64,000 bases of DNA from Scatophagus argus (taxonomy: Eukaryota > Chordata > Actinopteri > Scatophagidae): contig NC_058512.1 of assembly GCF_020382885.2 (NCBI RefSeq), positions 11,124,802 to 11,188,801 on the forward strand. The letters run 5' to 3'. Both the position numbers and the translations under genes were made by a program. Under the pieces are notes generated by a model. That model had not been told where the DNA came from, searched no databases, and saw only the letters and a program-made list of their open reading frames with translations. Numbering within the stretch: position 1 is the first letter of the stretch; each line of letters starts with the position of its first letter. Shown one piece after another: positions 41,759 to 54,931 of the stretch.

Positions 41759-44700
41759 TTAGTCGTCTTGGCCGCACAGATGCTTTAGGGTGTCCCCAAA
41801 ACTGCCTGAGACTTCAGACTACTTGAAGAAGAGAAAGGAGAGGGGGCAAAAAAGGAAATTATGTATGTGCCTCAAAAAAAATTAAAATGTATTGATATGT
41901 TGAGTTTAATGAACATATTTAATTTAGTCTGTGTGCCCGGACCTCTAACTGAGAGTAGAGGGAACATCCAAACAGCTTCTTGTACTCAGCTCTGATGTCC
42001 AGTAAGTCAATCTCTGAGCGACTGACTAGTATCCTGATCAGAATGGACTCTGTGGTTCCCAGACCCTGGACAAATTAAAATTTGGGGGTAAAAAAGAAAC
42101 CGAAGGCACAGATTGGATCTGGATATTTCAAACAAAGAAGCAGCAGCCTCTTCTTCCTGAACAGCAACTCGTATCATTTGTTCACATACATTATCCTGCT
42201 TTTGTCTGCAGTTTCACGTTTTTTAGTTAATCTGGTTTAGAGCCCGTTGGCACATTTAGTCAAAGCAGCAGGAATAAAACAGTGGCTTAACATTCCTTTT
42301 CACGCCACTGGTTCCCAATACATTTGTACAGTGCGGTTAAAAAGGACAGTGCAACCAAACAATATGTGGATTTTGTTTTCAAAGCCACTGGTAGAGCTAC
42401 TGGCTTTTGGGTTTAAAAGGCCCTCATGGTCAATACATAGTGCACAACTCACCTTCATGCTCTTGAAAAGCCTCTCGGCAAAGAATGCAGGAACATTCTT
42501 CACACACTTAACTAGACAAAAACATAAGTTACTAAATTAAAACATTATTTTTAATAAGTTTTATAGACCTCTGTTCAATGAAATAGGCAAACAGAATGAC
42601 ACATTTTCTCACCAACAGCCACAAGCAGCTTCTCCAGGTTTCCAGACATTTCGCTCTCAATGCTCTCCTGCAGAGTCTTCTTACTGATGCCCTTGTACTC
42701 TACCAGAGCTGCAAAAACATAACAGACATCTGAATACAACTTTTATTCTCCTGTTGAAGGCACAGCTGGATTATTTTATGAATTTGTGTTTTAGCCAGGC
42801 GAGCAGCATGGCTCTAAGGATGACTAAATCACCCTGTTGGTCCATGAATTTGACAAACTTTGGTGATTTCCTGAAGTGTCACCATGGGGTTCAGATTTTT
42901 GGCTCTTATTGAAATATCTTGAGAATTACTGGACAGACTGCTATCAAGTGTGGTGAAGGTATCCATGAAGCTCAGAAGATGAATCCTAATAACATATCCC
43001 AATTTTTTTTTATCTAGCGCCATCATCAGGTCAAAACTTTAACTGATTTAACTTTGATTTGTGACTAAATACCTGCGATACTAATGATGATCCACCAGCC
43101 ACAAATGTATTTTATCTCTACTGCTGGTGAAGTGATGGTGATTGGTAAACATTTTAGCTGCATTTAGCTAGAGTTATGCCTTAGTACAGCCTCACAGAGC
43201 CACAACCATTGCTGTCGACCTTTAGTATTTTTTTATTACATTAGCATCTACAGAAAAAATATGTAAGAGGTGTACCCACTCTGTCGGAGCTGGGGAATAC
43301 TCCTGTGGCACAGGATATCAATAAACTTGGCCTCGTCAGTCCCCCACTTCTTCTCTCCTGCTTCATACAGGGCCTGGGTGGAATGAGAGCGAGTGTGGTT
43401 TTCAAATCCAGTGGATGCAATACAAGTAACGCTTTTGAACACAAGAAAAGTAGATTGAAACTTGAATCAGCAAGAGAGCTGTTTTCTGTGGTGAGCTCGG
43501 CTTTCAAGCTCCATGAATGTATCAAGTCAAACTGAAAATGCCAAAATAACAATTGAAGAAGTATGCCAGCACCGCCCTTACAGACCAGTAAGACATGGTA
43601 GCTAAACTGCTCTGTAATGTTTCCTGTAGCGTTAGACACATAGAGTCTGCACCACGTTCCAGTAAAAACACAGAAGTATTCTAAATGTATTTGAGAAAGA
43701 AGCAGAAAAACAAAGGTTAGCTACATGATAGAAGATTCAGTTGCGATGAATGCACCTTAGCATCTGCTTTAGCTTTGGCAGCATCCACAGTGGTGCTCTC
43801 GTCTCTCTTCCCCTGTGAAATGACCAGAAGTGTTAAGTTAGTGATTTGCTTTAAACTGAAGTCCAGTTGCCCCAACTTAAGCTCTTCTACGCAAGATGAT
43901 CTGGATGACTGAGAATCTACACAGACAGGTTAGCAATACGTATTTTATATACTTGCTCATTTGAGTGATGAACCTTTTTAAAAACACTTGTAATATTCTT
44001 GTAATATTATAATATAAGCTAAACATTGTTTGTACTTTGATAAGTGATGACAAGTTTTCCAAAGATTTACTGATCTTGTAGAAAACATTTTATTTGTGCT
44101 GATTGTGTGACTGTATTGATTTCATTTTTGCTTCATATAAAGGCTTTTAGCTGCAATTATAGATCAGAAATATGAAACAGCATAGGAATGTTCAAAACTG
44201 TCTGGCTACAATAAATGTAATGCTTTAGTTATGATTCTCATCTGTTGGGAACATAAAACTCTTTTAGTACCTCAGCCAAGGTTAACAGCGCTTTGCCATA
44301 ATCCCCAGACACCTCCGCCTGCAGATCATGAATCATCGATCTTCCAGTTTCTTGCATGAAACAGCACAATACAGAATATTTCACAATAATCTAGACACCG
44401 CACACCATGAACATTTGCCAAATATTTCACAATTGTCTGAGCAACTATGCAACCAGTGAAATTACAAATATTTTGTGCTGAAGACACCAACCTGCAAGGT
44501 ATGCTTCAGCGATGGCCTTGATCTGCCTGTTGGATCTCGAGGCAAAGATTTCTGTCAGCGTACTCTCTGTGGTCCCCGCCCCCTGAATGGGAAATGGTAT
44601 TTACTCCCTTTAGAGTGTAAGTTTTAATCAGCAGGCCAAGACAGATTCAGTTAATACCACACAAATTCACCTTGATTGCTTTCATGATTTCCTGACAGTC

Positions 44701-45600
44701 GTAGACAGCAGGGGGCGTCACCAAGGCCACTAACAAGTCCTCAAAGTCTCCATGAGTGTCGCCCTCGAGATCAGCTACTAAAGTCTGATGGAGGAAGGTT
44801 GATAACACACAAACCTGTCAAGATTCATCATTATGTGTCTTTCGCACAAGACTCAGAATTAATATTATAATACTTATAATTTTTATAATTAATATCCATT
44901 TATGTACCCTTCCTGTGGCTTTCTCATAGGCCTTAGAGATGAGCTGACGCTGAGCGTTACTTCTTTGGGTCAGCACCTGAATTAGAGTCTTTTCTGTTGT
45001 ACCTATAAAGAAGAGGACAACGCAAAACAGGCTTAGCACTCAAACAGCATCAATATTTTATGGGTTTATGGCCATATATATTCCACTAACTGACAGAATT
45101 AGTAAAATATGATAAAAATGCTTAAAATGTCAGATAATGGTATCTCACCAACTTACCAATGCCCTCTATAGCCTTCCTTAGTGCAGACACATCCTCTTCC
45201 ACTTTGAAATTTGCCGTGTCCTTCACAGTTCCTCTTGCATTGGACTGATAAATACAGAAAACATTCAGAGGCTCACACATAACCATGAATCAACCAGTAG
45301 CCAGGTTGTAGATTAAACACAATAAATGTACAGATGCATGTATTGATTCCTATTAGTTGTGGGCTATCCATCCAAATCGGTATGCATCCTCTCCATATTC
45401 ATGCGCACTAAAAGGTAAAATTACCAACTTACAGTCACAGTGAGTGAGGAGGGGGAGTCTAAGAGCAGGTCCAAATCATCCTACAATACAAGTCAACAAA
45501 CATGCCAGGATTTTCATATTTATTTTCACATGTTTTAAGCTTAAAATCTAATTTAAATTATTTTAACAGATAGCCTGCAACTACTTACCCAGACAGACAT
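41759..45600 (-). CDS. anxa3: Annexin A3-like protein
   Basis: Calcium-dependent phospholipid-binding protein with four annexin repeats. Thirteen coding exons, 5' to 3': 45600-45589, 45480-45433, 45244-45157, 45002-44908, 44784-44671, 44582-44492, 44350-44271, 43812-43756, 43373-43280, 42708-42613, 42511-42453, 42065-41943, 41818-41759; all phases agree, 338 residues. The short N-terminal tail ([17 protein letters not shown]) precedes the core. Repeat type II calcium loops appear as [33 protein letters not shown] and KSMKGLGTTES. Diagnostic similarity to annexin A3 includes [36 protein letters not shown] and [16 protein letters not shown]. The protein ends [12 protein letters not shown], like the A3 end. 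The first coding exon is tiny: 12 coding bases plus 18 bases of leader. The family is certain; the A3 subtype is probable. Confidence 0.9.
42785..43235 (+). repeat. Abundant teleost interspersed repeat
   Basis: In an annexin intron. Recognisable words are AGCAGCATGGCTCTAAGGAT, TGAAATATCTTGAGAATTAC, GATGAATCCTAATAACATAT, TCTAGCGCCATCATCAGGTC, GACTAAATACCTGCGATACT and TTAGTACAGCCTCACAGAGC. From memory these occur in the same order in a repeat found in very many copies in percomorph genomes. It is non-coding and divergent from any intact copy. This is the best taxonomic clue in the window. Confidence 0.75.
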
Positions 45601-45618
45601 TGTTGTGGTCCAAGAGTC

Positions 45619-48029
45619 CTAAAGTTTCAAACTAGGGAAGAGAAAAAGCACACAGAATTTGCATCTCCACGACAATGCATGGTGATATTTTTATAAATTA
45701 TAGCAATAATTTGCAGTGGACTCCGGCTTGTGATTGGTTTTGCCGTCTCTGCATAAATCTTTTTCGCTTCATCCTCTAATTTGGCATCCACTTCGAGTAA
45801 CATAATACAGTCACATTTTATTATTATTACATATCTCCGTGGTAATCCGCAGTAGTTACAGTCTCCTTTGTCAGTTAAAGGTTGGGTAAGACAACAAGGT
45901 CGAGTAGACACGTCTAAGAGAATAAATCTACAGAAAATGAAACCCAAATGTCGACCGCTGCAGTCCACACAACAACAACAACACAAGAGTAGAAAACAAT
46001 ACTGAACACTGACTCAGGATGAAATAAACACTGTGATCAACGGACACAAAAACGACACTTCTCGTCTTACCTAAGCGAGAGCACAGGTTTGACGGCACAG
46101 AAGAGGAATTTCACAGTGGGCCAAAATCGCCACACCTTCCGGAGAAGTTGAGAAAGCAACGCCCATATCAACGGGAGGAAGTTGAATCACGGAGACCTTT
46201 TCCTTGTTCGTACATAGCAACAGTGCACCGCAACGTCTCATGTGTTACGGGATTTACATCTATTTAGGCTCATCTGTAACTCCCACCTCAGCAACATCTG
46301 CTGCAGGCGATGTATAAAACACAACCATTTTAGTATCTTTAAAAGCCTTTAGGTTTCAGCAATAACCCGACAACATCTGCAATGATCTGTTGGAGGGTCT
46401 AAAAGTCTTGTTTGCTCTCTGGGCAGGGACAGGGATATGAGTCAGAGAAAGACAGAGGGAGGAAAGACATACTTGTTCGTTTAGTCTATTCAAAACTGAC
46501 CGATAGCCCCCCCAGTGGGGGCAATTAGTTTGTTTTCAACGGAAATAATATCAACAAGACGATACAGCCGAAGTCCTCTTGAAAAGTGGCAGCAGTCGAG
46601 GATGCTTCAGACTGAAAATATTAGCACTGATCATGTGTACAAACAAATCAATGTAAAATCCAGATAAGGTATATACAGTGATACGCTGAGAGGAGAGGGA
46701 CACTTACGACATCTTGTGGCGAATTGTAGGGACTACAGTAGTGACTTCTTTTGTGGTGACACCGCTTTACACTCTTCAGTGGGTATGGACATGTTTTTAG
46801 GTTATTACTGTATTCTTGATTAAAATCTTAAACAATATTTATTTATTTGTTAAGCGTAAATATTTATTCAAATACAGCATGGTCAATTAAGTGAGATAAA
46901 ACACATTAAAGTGTTGGGTTAGTTGACTCCTTTAATTGAGGAAACAGAAAGAAAGTAACAGACATCATCCTTGACTCCGCCTATCTTATGACGCGTGTCT
47001 TTGGGCCCAAAGATTTTTTTCCCGAAGTACAGTCTGTCAGGGATGCCTTCCACTCTGTCCGAACAAAAATCCGACATCTGTTAAACAGTCAGACTGAAAC
47101 TCTCCGCTCATTTCTACCCTGAACCCTGTTTAGTCATATATTCATCAAGTTAAAAGGTAGAAATTACCGAAAGGAAGACTTCACGTAAACTGACGTGGAA
47201 GTAGGGCTTGCCTGAGATCTTTGCGCAGCCCGTTCAGCCCGCTGCGGAGAAGCAAAAAGCCTGCCAGTTATTTGACAGCTAGGCACTCGACGTCAGGATA
47301 CCGTACAGCCATAGTGATACTTGGCTACGTGTCATCGGCAATTTAACTGTACGATAATAAGTTTACACGTCAAGTGAACCACTTGTTTTGAACAAGATGA
47401 TCTTTAGACCTAGGTGGCTTTATTTTAGTAAATTAACGTTAACCAACCTGCATTGTTGACGGCGAACTAGCAACTTGTTAGCTGGCTAGCAATAGGGAAC
47501 CTCCTAGCACTATTATGGTTAGCAAGTGTTAGCTACATTGTCTTACTATGTCATTAATTTGGTAACTACCACAATATTTTCTTCATAATTCTTTACCATT
47601 TTAGGCTCAACAATAAGTGTGCTGTTATCCATGTGTGGTCTTTCTCTTGTTAACCGGTGCTTCGTGGTTGGTTTTATCAGGATATCGTCAACAGTCGTTG
47701 TTTATCGAGGCTCAGCTGGAGCTATCTTGTGTTTACATGGTCAGCTGAAGTGCTCTGTGAGCATGTGATAGTCGTAACAATACTGGATCAACTACAGAAC
47801 AACCTCACTGGAATATGGAAATGGAGCTGGGAGGAATCTTACATTTATCTACATCCGTCTCTCTCCCAAAACGAGGATGATCGGGGCTCTAAAGGAGGAC
47901 ACCTGTGCCTGCTGGACTGTTTGACTTTGTGTGGGAGTTGGACAATGGACAGGAGTTTGTTTGTCCATATTAAAGCTTAACCCGAAGCAAGACTACATGA
48001 GGAGAGTAGGAAACAAACAGTGCTGGGGA
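45619..48029. promoter_or_regulatory. Divergent promoter region of anxa3 and edem3
   Basis: On the annexin side a splice acceptor (minus-strand TTTGAAACTTTAG) precedes the tiny first coding exon at 45618. A donor (minus strand GCTTAG then GTAAGA) at about 46071 marks a non-coding first exon, placing that start near 46.1-46.2 kb. On the edem3 side GCTAGC/GTTAGC words cluster at 47464-47534. A 16-bp perfect palindrome lies at 46998-47013. The edem3 leader appears to begin near 47.5-47.7 kb and includes an upstream 107-codon frame at 47657-47980. Nothing else coding is seen. Confidence 0.55.
46998..47013. promoter_or_regulatory. 16-bp perfect palindrome
   Basis: TCTTTGGGCCCAAAGA reads the same on both strands. 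It lies between the divergent anxa3 and edem3 genes and could bind a dimeric factor; none can be named from sequence alone. Confidence 0.5.
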
Positions 48030-51000
48030 ATGAGCCACACATCTGGCACAGGGATGATGCTAAAGGCCCTACTGATCGCCAGTCTTCTTGGCTGGGCGAA
48101 ATGTCAAGAGAGTCAGAGCATGACGCCAGAGGAGAAGACTGTTATCAGGTGAAGACATGTCTAGACTGACATTTTCATCATTTTTTACATGTGTTTTTGA
48201 ACAAGCAGATGCTGAAGACGACGAAGTGTTGTGAAAATTACAGGTTGGTGCCATTTGATTAATTTATTTCTTTCCCTTTCTTTTGCAGGGACCAGATTGT
48301 TGAAATGTTTGATCACGCTTATGGCAGTTACATGGTAAGGTGTTTCTTTGATGTAATAATTCCGATTACCACTACATTTATATTTGTATGTATGAGGTTA
48401 AGAAAAGTTGAAGAAATACATCAACATTAGTTATTCTAACTTAATAACTTAATTGTGATTCGAAACCTACATATTTCTGCTTGTTGTCTTCATCGAGGAG
48501 GTTTGGTAAAGAAAACTTCAAACTTCTATTGTCAGTATATTTTTACATACACTGGAATTCTTGAAAAGCTCAAATCAGTGGCTGGACAGAGGAGTCAGTG
48601 AAGTTAGGTCTGATTTAAGATAAGATGAACTTTATTGATCCCGCAGTGGGGAAATTTACTTTACAGCTCACAAGAACAAGAACATTTTGTGAGGTTATTC
48701 AGAAGTTAAATAGGCATTTTGTCAGTCTGATACAGCAGATGCCAGTAGAACATTCTGTGATTAGTGGTGGTCTCAGTAGTATTCATTTGACTTTCATCAG
48801 TGATGACAGAGATGTCTTTCAGGAATTAAGATTACACAGATATACACATAAAAGAGATTCCCTCATTATAACTCAGGTGCTGTTGTTGGCTATGAAAGAA
48901 ACCCTTTAAATGGTGTATGCACACTTTAATCCCTTTAGTTCACTGACTCTCACTTGTGGTCCTCAGTATTGTCCGCACAATACTGCATTTTATTTGGTAA
49001 GTATTAATATTTGAGAATTTAAAAATTTGTTCATCAATTTAGACATATACACAGCAGGCTAATTTACAGTTTGAAATGCTCAGTGCTCTCCCTGGTGTGG
49101 AGTCTGGGATATCAGATTTAATTTTAATCCCAATATCAATCTTGAAATAGCTAGGAAAATAACGGTTTCACTAGTGATCCAGAAGTTGTCTAGGGTGTTT
49201 AGCTTTGAGCTGCTAGTTTCTTTTTCTGCCTAAAGAATTCGCGAGCCTCCAGTTGTCTTTCCTTAATGATACCATGACTGTTAAATGAAGCTTGTAGGCA
49301 GTTACTGTTGTTTGTGTTGCAGAAATATGCCTATCCAGCAGATGAGCTGATGCCTCTGAGCTGCAGGGGGAGAGTCCGTGGCCAGGAGCCCAACAGAGGG
49401 GACATTGATGACTCCTTGGGCAAGTAAGTTAATTATCAACGAACAGACCATCTATCATTTTAGGTCAAAGCCACATGTACTGGCTTTATGTGCTGTGTCT
49501 TCCTGGAGTCTTCCTTAACAGAGTTGTGCTACAGTTGCTTTTTTAAACTCCTAGATTTCTGCTACTCAGATTAGAACTACATCAGGTTATAAAAATATCA
49601 CTTGTTGTATAAGTCAGAGGTTAAGTGGGGCTAACAAAAAAGCAAGACAAACTCCACTGTGCTGTGCCAGAGGCTTTCATCATTTTTTTCTGCCTATTCT
49701 GTAGGTTTTCTCTCACATTAATTGACACCCTTGATACCTTGGTGGTGAGTACTTACTTTTCTTTTGTTTACAAGCATAAAAAGTTTGATCTGCTTTTGTT
49801 TCTGAGTCATTTTTTTCTCTCCCTACTTGATAACAGATTTATTTTTCTGTGTGTGCAAGAGTAGGTCTTAAATAAGCTTGATGAGTTTGAGGACGCAGTG
49901 AGGAAGGCTGTGAGAGATGTACGCCTGGACAACGATGTGGTGGTGTCTGTGTTTGAGACCAACATCAGAGTTTTAGGGTATGAAACATGTCTGTGATTTA
50001 TTTGGCCTTGCACTGTATTTATAAGTTGATGCTGTTTTTTAACAGATTAACATTTACAATATCTGACTGAAGTGGAATCAGTATTGTGTCTTACTATTAC
50101 TAGACAGAAATGTCCAGCTGAATAAAGTATCTCAATCTGTTGTATCTTCTTCCTTCCTTTAATTTTACTCAGAGGGCTTTTGGGAGCCCACGTGATGGCT
50201 GACCTTTTACGTCAACGTGGGGAGAGGATGCTGTGGTATCGTGATGAGCTCCTACACATGGCCAAAGAGCTAGGCCATCGATTACTGCCTGCCTTTAACA
50301 CCACAAGTGGCCTTCCCTACCCAAAGGTATTCCTTTTATTGTTGAATATTACAGATATTATTTAGAGGATATCATAATTTGGTCATGATGTCAAAACTGA
50401 CATCCAAATTAAAGTTTGGTCTCATCTTGAACCGGAGCATCTGTAGGTTAACTTCATACACGATATGTTAATGATCGTCTAAAGTTAGGCGTGATATAAG
50501 ATGAATACTACCTCGTTTTCTGTTATCTTTGCTGTCATCTTGACTCTAACCCTGGTGGACATTTGCACTCTACTAAGGGCAATTTATTGTTTTAGTTGTA
50601 TTATGTTCAGATGGAGCAGACACAGCATAAACAGTTCTTCACAGACAGTGAACTTCAGAAGAACTAATAAACAATTTATTGCTTATTTCAGTAACTAAGT
50701 AAAATTTAAGCTGATTGAAGGGATGAGATTAACTTCTCATTTTTGGGTTTTTCAGGTGAATCTGCGGTACGGAGTGCTAAACCCACTTTCACGCACAGGC
50801 ACTGAATCAGACACCTGCACAGCATGTGCTGGAACAATGATCCTGGAGTTTGCTGCCCTTAGCAGACTATCAGGAGAGTCTGTGTTTGAGGTACTACACT
50901 CTCTTTTTTTTTTTTTGATTAATATACCTTTTAACTTTATTATTTTTTTTAAAAGAAATTATAGCTGTTGCTGAAAGATAAAACTATAATTTAATTATGT

Positions 51001-54000
51001 CATTACTTTTACCAGAACAATATTAATTCTTATAATTGTTTTAAAGGAAAATGCAAGGAAGGCCCTGGATGTCCTCTGGGAGAGGAGACAGAGAGGAAGT
51101 GACTTGGTGGGGACTGTCATCAATATCCATAATGAAGAATGGGTCCGGAGGGGTGAGGCAATTTAAACACACGCAATGCACAATGTAAAACCATCAAAAC
51201 TTTGGTACAGACAAGAGATAAAAGCTGCAACCATACATGCTCTCTCACAGACAGTGGGTACACAACATTATTCTGAAATACACATGTAGTACATATTGTC
51301 ATATATGACACTTGGCTATGCATGCACCATATTATAGTAATTTGACTGTCTTCTCACGTCTGTGTTTTCAGACAGTGGAGTTGGTGCTGGTATCGACTCA
51401 TACTATGAGTATCTGATGAAGGCCTACATACTCCTAGGAGACAATGTTTTTCTGGAGAGGTTCAACATTGTAAGTCCTCCATCACTGCTTGTCCATATAG
51501 AATTCTGTCCCCAAGAATTTGATACTTTTTGTATTATACTCCCTGTTGCATCATGAGTGGCCCTTAGCTGATCATTGTGTTCATATTCTAATTGTTTCCT
51601 GAAGACTTTATTCACTGTTTGCTAATGTATGATGTATCATGATGTTTCTCTCCAACAGCACTACAGTGCCATTATGAAGTACATCAGTCAGCCTCCCCTG
51701 CTGCTCAATGTACATATGCACAACCCCACTGTGAGTGTGCGCAGCTGGATGGACTCTCTCCTGGCATTCTTCCCTGGCTTACAGGTCAGGGATGCTGTCT
51801 TAAGACTGTACTCAATTAATCAAATTTGCTAACATTAACACATGGTAGAGGGCACAGATGTTGTTGCACACATTCCTAGAGTGATGTTGATTTTTCACAC
51901 AGGTTTTGAGGGGAGATCTGAAACCAGCCATTGAGACACATGAAATGCTTTACCAAGTCACCAAACAGCACAAATTTCTTCCAGAGGTAAATGATCTCTG
52001 CTCTGCTGTCTTCAGTTACATAAAGTAGGCGTGTGTTGGCAAGATAAAGTATTTATTGTTTCTCATCTCATCTCATCATCTCGTCTTTGATTAAACTCCC
52101 TGCAGGCTTTCACTACAGAGTTTAGAGTTCATTGGGGCCAACACCTACTGAGACCAGAGTTTGCGGAAAGCACCTACTACCTCTATAAGGTGAAAAACCA
52201 AAAGGCACACACTGTAATTCCCTTTTTCTAAAAATACGACACTCCAGGTCATTTATAAGTAGGCTAATTATTGATGCGACACCACCATTACACTGAGCAA
52301 ACTGAATGTTCCATGTGAGATGTGTGGTTGAGATATTATCTTTATCTCTGCAGGCCACTGGCGACCCCTACTACCTCAGAGTGGGACAGTCCATTGTGGA
52401 AAAGCTCAATGCCTATGCCAGGGTGCCTTGCGGGTTTGCTGCTGTGCAAGATGTTCGAACAGGGATGCATGAGGACAGGTATAAAAACGCTGCGAGACAG
52501 GTCTACACTGATATTATTTAAAACTAGTCTGCTAAAACCTGTCTGATGATAAAATAACTGTTATAGTGCAACTAAAAAATACTTGTATCTTCCATGAATG
52601 CTTAATAACACATTTTTCTCTGTATATGCATGTTTATACTTGTGTGTAGGATGGACTCGTTTTTTCTGGCTGAGATGTTTAAATACCTCTACCTGCTGTT
52701 TTCGGAGAAGAGTGAGCTTCCCATAGATATCGATGACTACATCTTCACCACAGAGGCTCACCTTCTTCCTGTATCTTTATCCACCACCAAGCCACCCTGC
52801 CAAGACAACAATACGGTATATAAATTATACTGTATATTAGTGTTCAAAAATAGGTCCTTTGTGTATTATTACATTATGGAGTCTTTTATGACTTACCATC
52901 TGACCTTTTCATGTGAACTGACATGAGTGTAGAAGCTAATAAGCTAACTGTTAGTTCTGTGTTTTAGGAGACAGTTGCTGTCCCTCAAGAAGAAGATCTG
53001 TTCACACACTCTTGCCCCAGCATGGAGACGTTGTTCCCCAACAACCCCTCATTTGCCAAGACCATCCGGGACGGCTACAAGTACCTCACAGGGGTGGGAC
53101 GAGCGTTCCACCCCTTACCTGTCAGGTATGTCCAGCTGATTTTAGAGAGAAATCCCTCAACAAATTTGTTAGCCATGATTACTTTGAGTTTTAACTTGGG
53201 TGTGTTCGTATTTTTTACAGGGAAATTGAACTGCCGCTCCATGATAATGGTATGGAGCCAGTAGAGTTCTTGAAAAGTATGGGCATTTCTCTTACTCCAC
53301 TAAATGAGGTCATGGCAGGAGGCACCAGAAGTCAGAAGGTATTTTACTTTGTACTCACCACATGACAGGAAGTCCTGCCTGTCTTGCTGCTTTTTATATT
53401 TTTAGCTATTAATAGCAATATTAATAGAAATTGGGATCAAGGTAATAAATGTACTGCTTTGAAGGTAAAAACATTGCCTGGATACAGGATCACAGTATTC
53501 ACAAATTCCTTGCTAAACCGTAATATAATCTCAACAGGTGATAGCATACAACTACCCTTCCTTAAATGAAACATGCCAATTGTTTTTAAATATGAATCCC
53601 GTTAGGAGCCTAAGGCAGTGTACCGGGTGAAACTTGTGGCAGAGGTAAACCAGATGCCTGAGGAGGAGGAGGTGGTCCCTCATATTGTTCAACTCATATC
53701 CCCCCCTTTCCTGGGAAGGACGGTCCTCACAGCAGGACCTGCCAAGTTTGGAATGGACCTCACCAAGCAGGAGCACGGGGTGAGCTCCCAGTGTCACAGT
53801 ACTACAGTATAAAGTACCAACATTAAAGATCCCACGTGTAATTGTAACATGACAAAAAATTAAAAATGCTACAAGTGCTCTACTTTCATGTGCTGCAGGT
53901 GAAGGGCGGCATAGTGAAAGCCTCCCCCTACACTGCATGTGGGCCAATAGATAATGCAGCAGAGGTTAAAGGCCATATTGCCCTGGCGTTGCGCGGTGAC

Positions 54001-54931
54001 TGCATGTTCGCTGCAAAGGCTCGCCGGCTACAAGAGGCAGGAGCCATAGGAGTCATCTTTATAGGTGAGGATGAATATCGGGGAAGGTGAAACAACCTCA
54101 AAACATAATATGCTGAGATTAAAATCTTTGCCAAATACTAAAGGCTGGACCTCAAAATGGTTACAGTTATTCTCTTATTCTCCTTTTCAGACCACCGTGA
54201 AGGAAGTAATAGCAAGGACACTCCCCTCTTTCAGATGGTTGGAGATGGTGACTCCACTGAAGACATAACCCTGCCTTTGGTCTTCCTGTTCAGTCGCGAG
54301 GGTGTCATCCTCACAGCCGCTCTAGAGGAACATCACAATGTGGATGTGCTGCTGCTATCCAAGGAGAGGCAGCTGGGACATGGTGAGGAGGAGGAGGAGG
54401 GAGTTTAAAGGATAAGGCTAAGGATATTCTCTGTTGTTATTTTTAACAAATCCTATGAAAAGGACAAAATCTGAAAATTGGGCTTTCGCAATCCTCAACC
54501 CATTTGTTCTTACTAAAAATAAATTTTATGTTATCATCCCTAAATTAGATTTCAACATTCAAAATTACAGTGATTATTCAGAAGGCAAACTGCAATTACA
54601 TCAAATGTCAAATCTCAGTTCTTTTCTGTTTTAATTTGGAATACCATCTGTTGTTCCTCTTTATTGTGCAGATAAGATGGAAAAACCTCTCGGCATGAAC
54701 ATCAAACTCCGCCTGGCAAGGGAGGGGAAGCTTGAGGAGGGAGCAACAGAAGGGCCTACCTTGGAGTTTGTCTTTGAGAAAGATGAGATGCTTGTAAGAG
54801 AAGAAGAGCTCAGAGGACAGCAACAGTTGGAGCAGCAGTTCTGCACAAAGGCAGCAGAGAATGACAGAATCCAACCGTGCTCGACATCTCAAACCCCAAA
54901 CTCTGATACTGGACCAGATGCAAACCCTTGA
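48030..54931 (+). CDS. edem3: ER degradation-enhancing alpha-mannosidase-like protein 3
   Basis: ER-lumenal glycoside hydrolase family 47 protein that trims mannose from misfolded glycoproteins for ERAD. Twenty coding exons: 48030-48148, 48289-48334, 49323-49423, 49705-49744, 49865-49977, 50173-50326, 50756-50890, 51047-51152, 51372-51469, 51659-51784, 51903-51986, 52106-52189, 52354-52478, 52650-52815, 52968-53125, 53221-53338, 53606-53779, 53899-54064, 54191-54382, 54672-54931; in phase, 854 residues. A signal peptide ([16 protein letters not shown]) is followed by the GH47 domain, about 44-499, with [24 protein letters not shown] and the calcium-site FTTEAH near 476-481. A protease-associated domain (about 620-750) separates EDEM3 from EDEM1 and EDEM2. 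The start could also be 47997, 48054 or 48057; 48030 has G at -3. The C-terminus ends DTGPDANP without KDEL. Confidence 0.95.
48618..48666 (+). repeat. Teleost repeat tail
   Basis: In an edem3 intron: AAGATAAGATGAACTTTATT then TTGATCCCGCAGTGGGGAAATTTAC (split here as GATCCCGCAGTGGGGAAATT). This is a very common fish repeat end, related to the block at 4270-4400. It ends within about 50 bp. Confidence 0.65.

Noticed and set aside
43241-43639. 132-codon minus-strand ORF as a separate gene
   Set aside because: It overlaps the annexin exon 43373-43280 in another frame and continues into intron sequence.
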